From: JADFNB01 sp036397455
GTDB lineage: Bacteria; Gemmatimonadota; Gemmatimonadetes; Gemmatimonadales; GWC2-71-9
Assembly (NCBI GenBank): GCA_036397455.1
Contig: DASWIX010000055.1
Span: 21,381 to 85,380 of the forward strand
DNA: 64,000 bases
Reading direction: 5' to 3'
The translations under genes were made by a program, and so were the position numbers. Each line of letters starts with the position of its first letter. The stretch's first letter is position 1. This document shows, piece after piece, positions 33,304 to 41,975 of the stretch. The notes under the pieces were generated by a model. It ran no database searches. It was given only the letters and a program-made list of their open reading frames with translations, and was not told the origin of the DNA.

Positions 33304-34787
33304 GCGACTGGCGTATCGTCGTGGCGGTGGTACTGGCGTATCTCGCCACCAGCCTTTGGGTCGGTCTCCGAGCCGGAGCGGGGTCCTCGGACTCGGTCGC
33401 CGGCTACGTCGCGGGCGACCGCGGGTTCGGGCTGCTGGTGATGTACTTCGTCACCGGAGCCAGTATCTACTCCGCGTTCGCGTTCCTCGGCGGGCCGGGA
33501 TGGGCCTACAGCCGCGGTGCCGCGGCGTTTTACATCCTCGCGTACGGCGTGCTGGGGATGGCGCCCTACTACGCGCTCGGTCCGTGGGCGGCGCGGCTCG
33601 GTCGGAAACATGGCTATGTCACCCAGGCGTCGATGCTCGCGCACCGATACCGGAGCCGCTGGGTCGCGGTCGTGGCCGGTATCGTCAGCGTCATTGCCAT
33701 GGTGCCGTACATCGCGCTCCAGATTCGTGGCGCGGGGATCGTGTTCGAGCAGGTGACCGAGGGCCACGTGCCGCTGTGGGCCGGCGGGGCGCTCGCCTAC
33801 GGGGTCGTGCTCATCTACGTCTGGAAGAGCGGGGTACTTGGCGTCGGTTGGACCAATGTGTTCCAGGGCGTGTTCATGGTCGTCATCGCGTGGACCCTGG
33901 GTCTCTACATCCCCTACAGACTGTACGGTGGCATCGGCCCGATGTTCGAGCAGATCGCGGCGGCTCGCCCGGAACTCCTCACCGTGCCCGGGCTGGATGG
34001 ATCGGGCAATCCGTGGTCGCCGGGCGCGTTCAGTTCCGCCATCCTGGTGTCGGCGATCGGATTCATGATGTGGCCACACCTGTTCATGAAGGCGTTTGCC
34101 GCCAAGGACGAAGCGACCATCCGGCGCACCATCGTGCTGTTCCCGACGTTCCAGCTCTTTCTGTTCCCACTGTTCATCGTGGGGTTCGCCGGCGTGTTGT
34201 ATCCTTCCGTCCCGAGCAGTGCAGACGCGGTCATGCCGCACATCATCCTGACGTCGGGGCTTCCGGCCATCGTCGTCGGGTTGTTTTGTGCCGGCGGGCT
34301 GGCGGCGTCGATGTCCACCGGGGACGCCCTGGTCCATGGGGCGGCTTCGATCGCCATCGAGGACGTCTACGCGAGCGGGTGGGGCAGCACGCTGAGCCAG
34401 CACGATCGGCGGGCGCTGATTCGACGCTTGGCGATCGTCGTAGGGGTACTCGGATACGTCATGGCCTTGGTGAGTGGGCGCTCACTTGTCGCGTTATTGC
34501 TCGTGGCGTACGGGGCTGTGGTGCAGCTGGCACCCCCGGTTTACGGGGCTTTCATGTGGCGGCGGGCCACGGCGGCTGGGGCGGTTGCCGGACTCCTGGC
34601 CGGCATCTCGGTGACGGGACTCCTGTTGCTGGTGCCGGAGTGGAAGCCCTTCGGAATCCACGAAGGGATCGTGGGTCTGGTCGTGAATACCGCGACGTAC
34701 ATCGGTGTTTCCCTGGCTACCCAACCCCCTGAGGCCAAACACGTTGCGGATTGGCTCGAAACCAGCCGCACGCCGTCGGGCGGCTAG
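33300..34787 (+). CDS. SSS-family sodium:solute symporter (with DUF3311 partner)
   Basis: 495 residues, about 13 hydrophobic segments. SSS features: the GYVAGDRGFGLLVMYFVTGASIYSAFAFLG start, the GVGWTNVFQGVFMVVIAWTL helix, and the GGLAASMSTGDALVHGAASI segment that corresponds to the sodium-site helix. It pairs with the DUF3311 gene. This pair is the third SSS transporter of the window and is separate from the mannoside operon. Substrates of DUF3311-linked members include organic acids, but nothing here fixes the substrate. Confidence 0.85.
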   Translation: MSDWRIVVAVVLAYLATSLWVGLRAGAGSSDSVAGYVAGDRGFGLLVMYFVTGASIYSAFAFLGGPGWAYSRGAAAFYILAYGVLGMAPYYALGPWAARLGRKHGYVTQASMLAHRYRSRWVAVVAGIVSVIAMVPYIALQIRGAGIVFEQVTEGHVPLWAGGALAYGVVLIYVWKSGVLGVGWTNVFQGVFMVVIAWTLGLYIPYRLYGGIGPMFEQIAAARPELLTVPGLDGSGNPWSPGAFSSAILVSAIGFMMWPHLFMKAFAAKDEATIRRTIVLFPTFQLFLFPLFIVGFAGVLYPSVPSSADAVMPHIILTSGLPAIVVGLFCAGGLAASMSTGDALVHGAASIAIEDVYASGWGSTLSQHDRRALIRRLAIVVGVLGYVMALVSGRSLVALLLVAYGAVVQLAPPVYGAFMWRRATAAGAVAGLLAGISVTGLLLLVPEWKPFGIHEGIVGLVVNTATYIGVSLATQPPEAKHVADWLETSRTPSGG

Positions 34788-35005
34788 GGCTTAGGGCCAG
34801 GGATCCGGGTGGCGAGGTCATGGTCTGGTTTCGGATCGAAACCCACGGTGAGTAATGTGGGAGGGCTCCTTCGCCAAGCAGCCAGCCGGCACCTCCGCCG
34901 CGTCGCGGCACGACCAACGCTCGAAACACCGCCGCACACCCCACCGTAGTGCCATTCTCTCATCATCCATCGCTTCGCCGCCGGCCCTGACACAGGGGGA
35001 CCGCC

Positions 35006-37444
35006 ATGCTTGAGACCTGTATCCGGGACTTAACCTACGCCGCTCGCAGCCTGTCCAAAGCGCCGGGGTTCACGCTGGTCACCGCCCTCACCCTGGCACT
35101 CGCCATCGGCGCGACGACCGCGATCTTCAGCGTGGTCGAAACCGTGCTGCTCCGCGGGCTGCCGTACCCGAACGCCGAGCGGCTGGTCGTCATCCGTGGA
35201 AGCGCGCCCGGTTCCAACCTGCCGGAGGAGTTCGGCGTCCCGGACGAGCTGTACGTGGAGTACCGCGAGCAGGCGACGCTACTGGAGGACGCCGGCGCGT
35301 ACGGGCTGTTCCAGTCCACCACGCGCGCCGACCAGCAGGTCGAGCGCCTGTTCGGGGCCCGCGCCACCCCGTCGCTGTTCACCACGCTCGGCGTCATGCC
35401 GGCGCTGGGGCGGCTGCCGACGGCCGACGACGACGACGGCGTGGTCGTGATCAGTCATTGGCTCTGGAGCACGTGGTTCGCCGCCGATTCGGCCATCATC
35501 GGCCGCGCATACACCTTCGCGAACGCGACGCGCACGGTGATCGGGGTGATGGGCCCCGAGTTCCGGTTCCCCGACGAGCGCGTGGCCCTGTGGATACCGT
35601 GGGTGATCGATCCCGCACGCGTCGCGGCCGGCGGCGTGGGCGGGCCACCCGTGGTGGCGCGCATCGCGCCGGGCGTGGAGCACCGGGGCTTGGCGGCCCA
35701 GCTGGACCCGATCGCGCGGCGACTGCCGGACCGCTACGGCGGCTCGGCCGACTACGCGCGCATCATGGAGCAGCACCGGCCGGTGGTCCGCTCGCTCGAG
35801 GAGGAGCTGGTCGGCAACATCGCGCGCCCGATGTGGGTGCTGTTGGGTGCGGTCGGCATCGTGTTCCTCATCGCCTGCGCCAATGTGGCGAACCTGTTCG
35901 CGGTGCGAACGGAGAGCCGGCGCCACGCCCTCGCCGTGCGACGCGCCCTGGGTGCGGGGCGCGGCGGCTTGGTGCGCATCCAGATGGCCGAGGCCGTGTT
36001 GCTGGCGGCGGCGGGCGGGGTCGGCGGCGTGGTGATCGCGTGGATCGGCGTGCCGCTGCTGGTGCGCGCCGCGCCGGACGCGGTGGCTTCCGGCTGGTCG
36101 AGCGCACCGATCCCGGGGCTCGCGAGCGCGGGCGTCGACGTGGGCGCGCTACTTTTTGTCGCCGGCGCGTCCATCGTGGTGGCCTGCGCGTTCGGACTGG
36201 CACCCGCGATTCGAGCCTCAGGGGGTGGGCTCCTCTCGAGTCTCCGCCAGGGCGGCCGCGGCACCGTCGGCCGCGGCTACGCGCGCAACGCGCTCGTGGT
36301 CGTACAGACGGCCCTGGCACTCGTGCTGCTCATGGGCTCGGGTCTCCTGATGCGCAGCTTCTGGCAGCTGAGCCGTGTGGACCCGGGGTTCGACACGCGC
36401 GACGTCTTCACCTTCCAGATCGCTCCCGACCGGCCGGAGGTGAACGACTATCAGTCGTCCGCGGCGTTCCACTACTCGTTCATGGAGCGGCTGGCGGCGC
36501 TCCCCGGCGTTCAGTCCGTGGGCCTGGTCGCCACGCTGCCCTTGGACGAGGGAGCGGGTGACGCGACGGTCACGACCGAGCGCATCGAGGCGAGCGGCGC
36601 CGAGCCGCCCAGGGTGCGGGTCACCGGTGCCAGCGCGTCGTACTTCCCGACAATGGGGATCGACGTCCTGAGCGGCCGCCTGTTTGATCGGAGCGAGGAG
36701 CTTGCAGGGCCGGCGGCGAACTTCAACGTGATCGTCAGCCGTTCCGCGGCGCAGCTCCTGTGGCCCGGCGAGGATCCGCTCGGCCAGCGCTTACAGGCCC
36801 GCGGGGGACGGAACTGGTATACCGTCTTGGGCGTCGTCGAGGACGTGCTGCTCGACGACTTCCGCCGCGAGGCGCCGGAGCCGATGGTGTACCTCGCGCA
36901 GGTGGCGGGCACGCCGGCGTACGTGGTCAAGTCGCCGCGCGCCCGGGCGTTGGGTCCCGAGATCCATGCCCTGGTCCGCGAGGTGGTGCCTGAGTCCCCG
37001 ATGTACCGCGTGTTCACCATGGAGGAGCTGGCCGCACGCTCGATGGCCAGCCTCTCGTTCACCATGCTCATGGTGGGCATCGCCGCCGTGCTCGCGCTGA
37101 TCCTGGGCGCGGTGGGACTCTATGGCGTCCTCTCGTACGGTGTGACCAGGCGCACGCAGGAGATCGGTGTCCGCATGGCGTTGGGTGCCGAGGCGGCGGC
37201 TGTGCGGCGCATGGTGGTGATGCAGGGAGGGCAGGTCGCGTTGGTCGGCGTCGTGGTCGGCCTGGTCGCCTCGCTCGGCCTCACGCGCTACATCGAGAGC
37301 CTGTTGTTCGGGATCGAGCGGGTGGACGTGCCCACGTTCGTGGGCGTGTCGGCGCTGATGCTGGCGGTGGCGCTGGTCGCGAGCTACGTGCCGGCGCGCC
37401 GCGCGTCCGCGCTGGATCCGGTGGAGGCGTTGCGCGCGGAGTGA
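35006..37444 (+). CDS. ADOP-type ABC transporter permease (MacB/FtsX family)
   Basis: 812 residues. The first transmembrane helix (FTLVTALTLALAIGATTAIFS, residues 25-45) is followed by a periplasmic MacB-like core domain. Three helices (near 275, 340, 385) form the first FtsX half. The second half repeats this plan, ending with three helices from about residue 690, and the standard C-terminal ARRASALDPVEALRAE. This duplicated orphan permease layout, with no ATPase gene beside it, is frequent in Acidobacteriota and Gemmatimonadota. Probable role: export or membrane-stress function with a distant ATPase; unproven. Confidence 0.9.
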   Translation: MLETCIRDLTYAARSLSKAPGFTLVTALTLALAIGATTAIFSVVETVLLRGLPYPNAERLVVIRGSAPGSNLPEEFGVPDELYVEYREQATLLEDAGAYGLFQSTTRADQQVERLFGARATPSLFTTLGVMPALGRLPTADDDDGVVVISHWLWSTWFAADSAIIGRAYTFANATRTVIGVMGPEFRFPDERVALWIPWVIDPARVAAGGVGGPPVVARIAPGVEHRGLAAQLDPIARRLPDRYGGSADYARIMEQHRPVVRSLEEELVGNIARPMWVLLGAVGIVFLIACANVANLFAVRTESRRHALAVRRALGAGRGGLVRIQMAEAVLLAAAGGVGGVVIAWIGVPLLVRAAPDAVASGWSSAPIPGLASAGVDVGALLFVAGASIVVACAFGLAPAIRASGGGLLSSLRQGGRGTVGRGYARNALVVVQTALALVLLMGSGLLMRSFWQLSRVDPGFDTRDVFTFQIAPDRPEVNDYQSSAAFHYSFMERLAALPGVQSVGLVATLPLDEGAGDATVTTERIEASGAEPPRVRVTGASASYFPTMGIDVLSGRLFDRSEELAGPAANFNVIVSRSAAQLLWPGEDPLGQRLQARGGRNWYTVLGVVEDVLLDDFRREAPEPMVYLAQVAGTPAYVVKSPRARALGPEIHALVREVVPESPMYRVFTMEELAARSMASLSFTMLMVGIAAVLALILGAVGLYGVLSYGVTRRTQEIGVRMALGAEAAAVRRMVVMQGGQVALVGVVVGLVASLGLTRYIESLLFGIERVDVPTFVGVSALMLAVALVASYVPARRASALDPVEALRAE

Positions 37445-37543
37445 GCGGCTCCCACGTCGGCGGCGGCCTCGGCGCTAACGTTCCCGCCGGTGTTCCGCGT
37501 TGCACGGACACCGGGATCCGCACACGGCTGACCGGAGGACCGA

Positions 37544-37966
37544 ATGGCAACAGGTGATTTTCCGACCGGGGGCGTCGAACTCACCCACCTCATCGTCGTG
37601 AGCGACCTGGCAGCCTCACGGCACTTCTACCACGAGGTGCTCGGTGCCGACATCTACCGCGAGTACGGCGGCACGTCGTGCGTGCTGCAATTCCAGGGCG
37701 CGTGGCTGTTGCTCGTGACGGGCGGCGGGCCGACGCCGGACAAGCCGGGCGTCACCTTCGCGCCGCCCGCTGACCCGTCGGTCGTGAGCCATCAGCTCAC
37801 GCTCCGGGTGCCGGACTGCCGGGCGGCCCACGACATCCTGACGTCGCGGGGCGCCGCATTCTTGACACCGCCGGTCGACCGCGGCGGGGAGATCCGCTGC
37901 TTCTTCCGCGATCCGGATGGGAATCTGCTCGAGATCAGCGAGGTCAGGGGGTCGCCTGCCGCCTGA
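37544..37966 (+). CDS. VOC-family (glyoxalase/dioxygenase-fold) protein
   Basis: 140 residues with two beta-alpha-beta-beta-beta units. Likely metal ligands are H9-area (LTHLIVVSDL), H80-area (VVSHQLTLRV) and E in DPDGNLLEIS, the usual VOC end motif. The first unit contains the fold's SRHFYHEVLGA signature. Stand-alone gene after the ADOP permease; could be a lyase, dioxygenase or drug-binding protein. Substrate unknown. Confidence 0.8.
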   Translation: MATGDFPTGGVELTHLIVVSDLAASRHFYHEVLGADIYREYGGTSCVLQFQGAWLLLVTGGGPTPDKPGVTFAPPADPSVVSHQLTLRVPDCRAAHDILTSRGAAFLTPPVDRGGEIRCFFRDPDGNLLEISEVRGSPAA

Positions 37967-37974
37967 TCCGCGCG

Positions 37975-38203
37975 CGGGTCGCGTGAAGACTAGGCGTTCC
38001 ATCCAGCCCCGGAATGCCAAGCGCAGGTCCACCCCGGAGGAGACTCTGAGAGCCAATCCGACGCCGGCCCCGACTGTGGGGCCGAGCGACAGACCATGGG
38101 TTTCAATCCGCCCTTGTGATGCCACCACGCCGCCCAGGCCTTGAACAAACGGCGAGACTCTCCCTACGAGTGGGAGTCCCAACGGGGCCATGGGTTTTTC
38201 CAT
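37975..38203 (-). pseudogene. outer-membrane beta-barrel fragment
   Basis: The minus-strand frame beginning at 38203 reads VSPFVQGLGGVV, then GLSLGPTVGAGVGLALRVSS and GVDLRLAFRGWMERLVFTR. This alternating pattern is that of the last three to four strands of a small outer-membrane barrel. It then runs antisense through the VOC gene and loses the pattern. There is no signal peptide. Judged a truncated remnant. Confidence 0.3.
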
Positions 38204-38226
38204 CGAAGCTCAACGGCACCAAACGC

Positions 38227-39906
38227 TCAGCGAGTCGGGTAGCGGTACGCGGCAATCGCCCCGCCGTCACGCAGCAGGATGATCCCGCTTGCCGGATCGA
38301 TGCGGTAGTCGGGCTCGCGTTCGCCGAGAAACAGGCGGCCTGCGTCGCTCCCGTCCCGCAGGTCGATTCGGACGAGGTTGAATCCCTTCCGCTCGCCGTC
38401 GGTCTCACCGGTGTTGATGTACGCGTAGTTGGCCCCGCTCAGCGTGGCGGTCATGCGGTCCTGGATCTGCGGTTGATAGATCGTCCGGTAGACCTCGGCG
38501 TACTGCTGCATCCGATCCCCGCCCGGCGCGGCCGCGGGCCGTCCCTGCCCATTCGTCCACGTGAAATCCCGGGTATTGTAGTCTCGCATCGACTCCATCA
38601 CGCTGACGGTTGCCACGGAGAGCGCGCCCGAGATCACCGAGCCCAGGGCGTTCTGCCACCATGCGTACTTTGGCGGCTCGTAGTACACGTGGTATGGCTC
38701 CGCCCCGTCGCTACCCAATCGCAGAACTTGCTGCGGTGCCGAGATGACGAGACTGCCGTCGACCAGCTGCATGTAGCCGGCGCTCGCCCCCTCGCGCAGG
38801 TCGAGTCGGATCCTCTCTGCGCGACCGTCCCGCAGGCTCACGCGATGGACTTCCTTGCGGTGCAACAGGAACAGATCGTCGTCCTGGATCAGAAAGCGCT
38901 GCGTATTGTACAGGTCGCGGTAGTCGTCCTTCCACAGCGAGGGCCCGGTGGCGGGGTCCACGAGGTCCAGAAAGAAGTCCTTCGGGGTGCCGTTGTTGTA
39001 CTTGTGCCCGCGCACCACCAGCCCGAAGTCGGTGAATTCCATCTGGGTGATGGGAGCCCGGAACTGACGCTCGCGAGACCATATCGTGGAGCCGGTGGAG
39101 AGATCGATGGCCACGAGCCTGCGCTCGCTCGGTACGTACAGCACGCCGTCACGCATGCGCCACGCGGCATAGCCCAGCCACGGCCGCGGCACGTCCTTGC
39201 CCTGCAACTGGGTGGCGCGCCAGAGCACTTCCCCGGTCCAAGCCTGGAGCCGGAGCGGACCGTCCTCCGAGAGGTACAGGACCAGGGACGTGTCAGAATC
39301 GGCGAGCGGCTTCTGGTGACCGTGAAGGACCTGGGTCCAACTCGTCCGAATCGTGGGACAGTCGCCAACGTTTCCCGTCGAGGCCTGGTAGCAATCCAGC
39401 CGGGGCTTCTTGTCGAACAGTTCGTCGTTCCGCCAGACCACGGTCCCACTCCCCAGGTCCAGTGCGATCATCGTCCTGTCGCTTTGCTTCGTCTTGCCAT
39501 AGACGAGCAGCAGCGCGTGAGCCGGGACGGGCATGTACCCGTAGAGCGTCTCGAACGGGAGGATGGAATCGTTCCACAGCGTCTCGCCTCCGACGACGTC
39601 GATGGCCGATAACGCAGTGCCCGTCTGGAGCACAGCGATCGTCGTCATCGGAATGATCGCGAAGTGCCAGGAATCCAACTTGGTGAGATCGTCACGCTGC
39701 CAGCGGGGCGCCCCCGTGTCGAGGTCGAGGGATACCAGCGTTTCCGTGGTTCCGAACAGGATGTTTCCCAGGGGACCCTGCTGGTAGAGGTAGATGTCTC
39801 CCGGCGGGTCGTACCGCCAAACAGGCTCGTCGCGGTCTTGTGATGAGGCGTGGGTCGTCGCGGTGGCGAGACCTACGAGGATTGCCAACAAGCGGGGGCG
39901 GGGCAT
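38227..39906 (-). CDS. PQQ-like beta-propeller protein, secreted
   Basis: 559 residues from the ATG at 39906, which gives a signal peptide (MPRPRLLAILVGLATATTHA) and has GGAG upstream; 39960 would add 18 residues. Repeated WD/PQQ-like blades are visible: VSLDLDTGAPRWQ, SAIDVVGGETLWN, IALDLGSGTVVWRN, AIDLSTGSTIWSRE and DPATGPSLWKDD, each a strand followed by Gly/Thr-Trp. No enzyme or quinone motif stands out, and the aspartate/disulfide features of alcohol dehydrogenases are missing. Periplasmic, function unknown. Confidence 0.75.
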   Translation of the reverse strand: MPRPRLLAILVGLATATTHASSQDRDEPVWRYDPPGDIYLYQQGPLGNILFGTTETLVSLDLDTGAPRWQRDDLTKLDSWHFAIIPMTTIAVLQTGTALSAIDVVGGETLWNDSILPFETLYGYMPVPAHALLLVYGKTKQSDRTMIALDLGSGTVVWRNDELFDKKPRLDCYQASTGNVGDCPTIRTSWTQVLHGHQKPLADSDTSLVLYLSEDGPLRLQAWTGEVLWRATQLQGKDVPRPWLGYAAWRMRDGVLYVPSERRLVAIDLSTGSTIWSRERQFRAPITQMEFTDFGLVVRGHKYNNGTPKDFFLDLVDPATGPSLWKDDYRDLYNTQRFLIQDDDLFLLHRKEVHRVSLRDGRAERIRLDLREGASAGYMQLVDGSLVISAPQQVLRLGSDGAEPYHVYYEPPKYAWWQNALGSVISGALSVATVSVMESMRDYNTRDFTWTNGQGRPAAAPGGDRMQQYAEVYRTIYQPQIQDRMTATLSGANYAYINTGETDGERKGFNLVRIDLRDGSDAGRLFLGEREPDYRIDPASGIILLRDGGAIAAYRYPTR

Positions 39907-40089
39907 GGCGGTAATCTCCAAAGTGACTTTGGGAGCGCCGAGGCCGTAGCCCGAAAGCAACGGTGCGCGTCCTCGGCATCAGGGGACGAGTATGGCCCCG
40001 CCCCGCCGACGCGGCAAGCCCATTGGCGCGGCGGCAGCCGGGGGCGGGAGCCGGCGTGGTGGTACCGACGTTGTTATCGGGAACCGGAC

Positions 40090-41451
40090 CTAGACGACCG
40101 ACGCGCGAGGTGGCGGCGGATCCGCCAGAATCTCCACCAGGATCGACAGGCCTTCCCGCAGCAGCCCCCGCGTTGGCGTCGGGCCGACGCACAACCGGAC
40201 GGCGTGCGGCGTTGCATCGCGCGACACGGCATAGTCCTCGGCCGGCGACACGTGCACGCCGCGTTGCGCCGCCTGTGAAACAAAGTCGACGGTCGTCCAT
40301 GGATCGGGGAGGACGAGCCAACCGTGCTGCCCGTTCGGATGGGCGTGGTAGCCGCCCGACCCCAACAGATCCCGCGCCATCGCTTGCCGTGCGGTGACCT
40401 CGCCTCGTTTCCACGCCATCACGCGTTCGGCCGTGCCGTCCGCAGTCCACTGGACGACCACGTCGGCCAGGATTGCCGAGACCATGTATGTCGTGGCCGA
40501 GATGGCCGCTTCCACCCGGCCGGTCATGCGAGAGGGGGCGCGTATGAACCCCACCCTGAGCGCCGGCGCGAGGCTCTTGGAGGTGCCGGTGAGGTAGTAC
40601 GCCTCGGGCAGCCGTGCGGCCAGCGGCGTCGCTCCGCGCAACAGGAAGCCGTAGCTGTCGTCTTCCACCAGCGTCAGTTCGAACTCTCGCACGATGTCCG
40701 CGATCGCGTCGCGGCGCGGTTCCGACATCACGGCGGCCGAGGGATTTTGCAACGACGGCATGCAGTACAGCGCGGCCGGGTCACCGCGCTGGCACGCCGC
40801 TCGCAATCCGTCGGGGAGCAATCCTTCGGCGTCCATGGGGAGACCCTGCAGCCGGATTCCCAGCAGGTTGGCGAGCGACTTCATGCCGCCGTAGGTCACC
40901 GCTTCGACGAGCACGGTGTCTCCGGGCCTCGTCACGGTCGCGAGCACCGTGGCCATCGCGTGCTGCACGCCGCTCGTGACGAGCACGTTCGCCGCCGTGG
41001 CCGGGACGCCGGCCCGCCGCATCCACTCGGCGCCGGTCTCGCGATGGTGGGCGGCACCGCCGTGCGGCAGGTAGTCCAACAAGACGCCGGCGCCGGCGGA
41101 CGCCAGGATCCGGCCGATATCGGCGATGAGCGCCGTCGCCTCCGGATAGGGGGGCATCGAGTTCGGCCGCAGGTCGATGCCCGAGACCTCGATGGTCCGC
41201 GACGGCACCCGTCCGCGGACAAACGTCCCCCGCCCAACGTGTCCCGCTACCAGTCCCAGCCGTTCGGCTTCGCGGTACCCCCGAGTCACGGTGGTCAGGG
41301 CGACGCCCAGCGTGGCGGACAACTCCCGATGGGTCGGGAGTCGGTCGCCCGGACCCAGCTCCTGGTGCTCGATCCCGGTCGCGATCGCAGCCGCAATCCT
41401 GACATAGGCCGGCCCGGCAAACGCGGCGAGATCTGGGTTCCACATTGTCAT
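40090..41451 (-). CDS. MocR-type GntR regulator with aminotransferase domain
   Basis: 453 residues from the ATG at 41451. The N-terminal winged HTH of GntR type spans about residues 15-75 (GDRLPTHRELSATLGVALTT, then GRGTFVRG). A class I aminotransferase fold follows, with the PLP lysine K292 in TGTSKSLAPALRVG, the NPSAAVM loop and the EDDSYGFL aspartate region. MocR proteins use PLP or an amino compound as effector. Two copies of ATTGT-N6/7-ACAAT flank and overlap its start (41444-41460, 41535-41550). It is divergent from a PLP decarboxylase and exporter, its likely targets. Confidence 0.88.
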   Translation of the reverse strand: MTMWNPDLAAFAGPAYVRIAAAIATGIEHQELGPGDRLPTHRELSATLGVALTTVTRGYREAERLGLVAGHVGRGTFVRGRVPSRTIEVSGIDLRPNSMPPYPEATALIADIGRILASAGAGVLLDYLPHGGAAHHRETGAEWMRRAGVPATAANVLVTSGVQHAMATVLATVTRPGDTVLVEAVTYGGMKSLANLLGIRLQGLPMDAEGLLPDGLRAACQRGDPAALYCMPSLQNPSAAVMSEPRRDAIADIVREFELTLVEDDSYGFLLRGATPLAARLPEAYYLTGTSKSLAPALRVGFIRAPSRMTGRVEAAISATTYMVSAILADVVVQWTADGTAERVMAWKRGEVTARQAMARDLLGSGGYHAHPNGQHGWLVLPDPWTTVDFVSQAAQRGVHVSPAEDYAVSRDATPHAVRLCVGPTPTRGLLREGLSILVEILADPPPPRASVV

Positions 41452-41460
41452 GCATACAAT
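41444..41460. promoter_or_regulatory. candidate MocR operator 1, over the regulator start
   Basis: ATTGT-CATGCAT-ACAAT, an inverted repeat around a 7-base core containing TGCAT. It overlaps the start codon of the regulator gene, so binding would repress translation initiation or transcription of the gene itself. The second copy, 91 bases away, differs only by one core base. Confidence 0.6.
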
Positions 41461-41534
41461 ACTAGCACTTGCTCCGGAACATGGCAAGCAATATCATGGT
41501 TACAATTGGTGGTAAACCGCAGATATCAAGCCAA

Positions 41535-41550
41535 ATTGTCTGCATACAAT
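41535..41550. promoter_or_regulatory. candidate MocR operator 2
   Basis: ATTGT-CTGCAT-ACAAT, matching operator 1 apart from one missing base in the core; TGCATACAAT is exact in both. A further TTACAATTGG at about 41497 is a partial copy. It lies in the divergent region 96 bases before the decarboxylase gene, consistent with control in both directions. Confidence 0.6.
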
Positions 41551-41645
41551 TGGAATCCCGTGATCGGAATTCGGTGAGTGGTATTCGGTGGAGCCGGGCG
41601 CGCGGGAAGCGCTAGGTTGGCTCGCGAAGACCAACGAGGAAAGCC

Positions 41646-41975
41646 ATGCCCCATGTGAACGTGGCACCGGTAGCGTCGCGGACGCTGCCGGTTGACTCGA
41701 TGCTCGACCCGGCTGACTGGGAGGCGTTCGGCGCGCTCGCTCACCGGATGCTCGACGACATGCTGCGGGAGACCCGGACGGTGCGGGATCGGCCGGTGTG
41801 GCGGCCGGTGCCTGAATCGACTCGCGCGCGGTTCGAGGGCCCGGTTCCCGAGCGGGGTATCGGAGCGGAGCGGGCATACGAGGACTTCTGCGCGATGTCC
41901 TGCCGTACCCGGTTGGGAATACGCATCCCCGTTTCTGGGGTTGGGTCATCGGCAGCGGCAATCCGCTCGGTGTGA
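41646..41975 (+). CDS. PLP-dependent decarboxylase, N-terminal part (frameshifted gene)
   Basis: 109 codons are open in this frame, but only the first 80 or so (MLDPADWEAFGALAHRMLDD, ending AYEDF near 41888) look like the N-terminal region of an aromatic-L-amino-acid or glutamate-type decarboxylase. The family sequence then resumes in the next frame (DVLPYPVGNTHP from 41894) and runs into the larger open frame. A single missing base between 41889 and 41894 explains this. It may be a sequencing error or a recent mutation. Without repair the gene is split. Confidence 0.7.
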   Translation: MPHVNVAPVASRTLPVDSMLDPADWEAFGALAHRMLDDMLRETRTVRDRPVWRPVPESTRARFEGPVPERGIGAERAYEDFCAMSCRTRLGIRIPVSGVGSSAAAIRSV

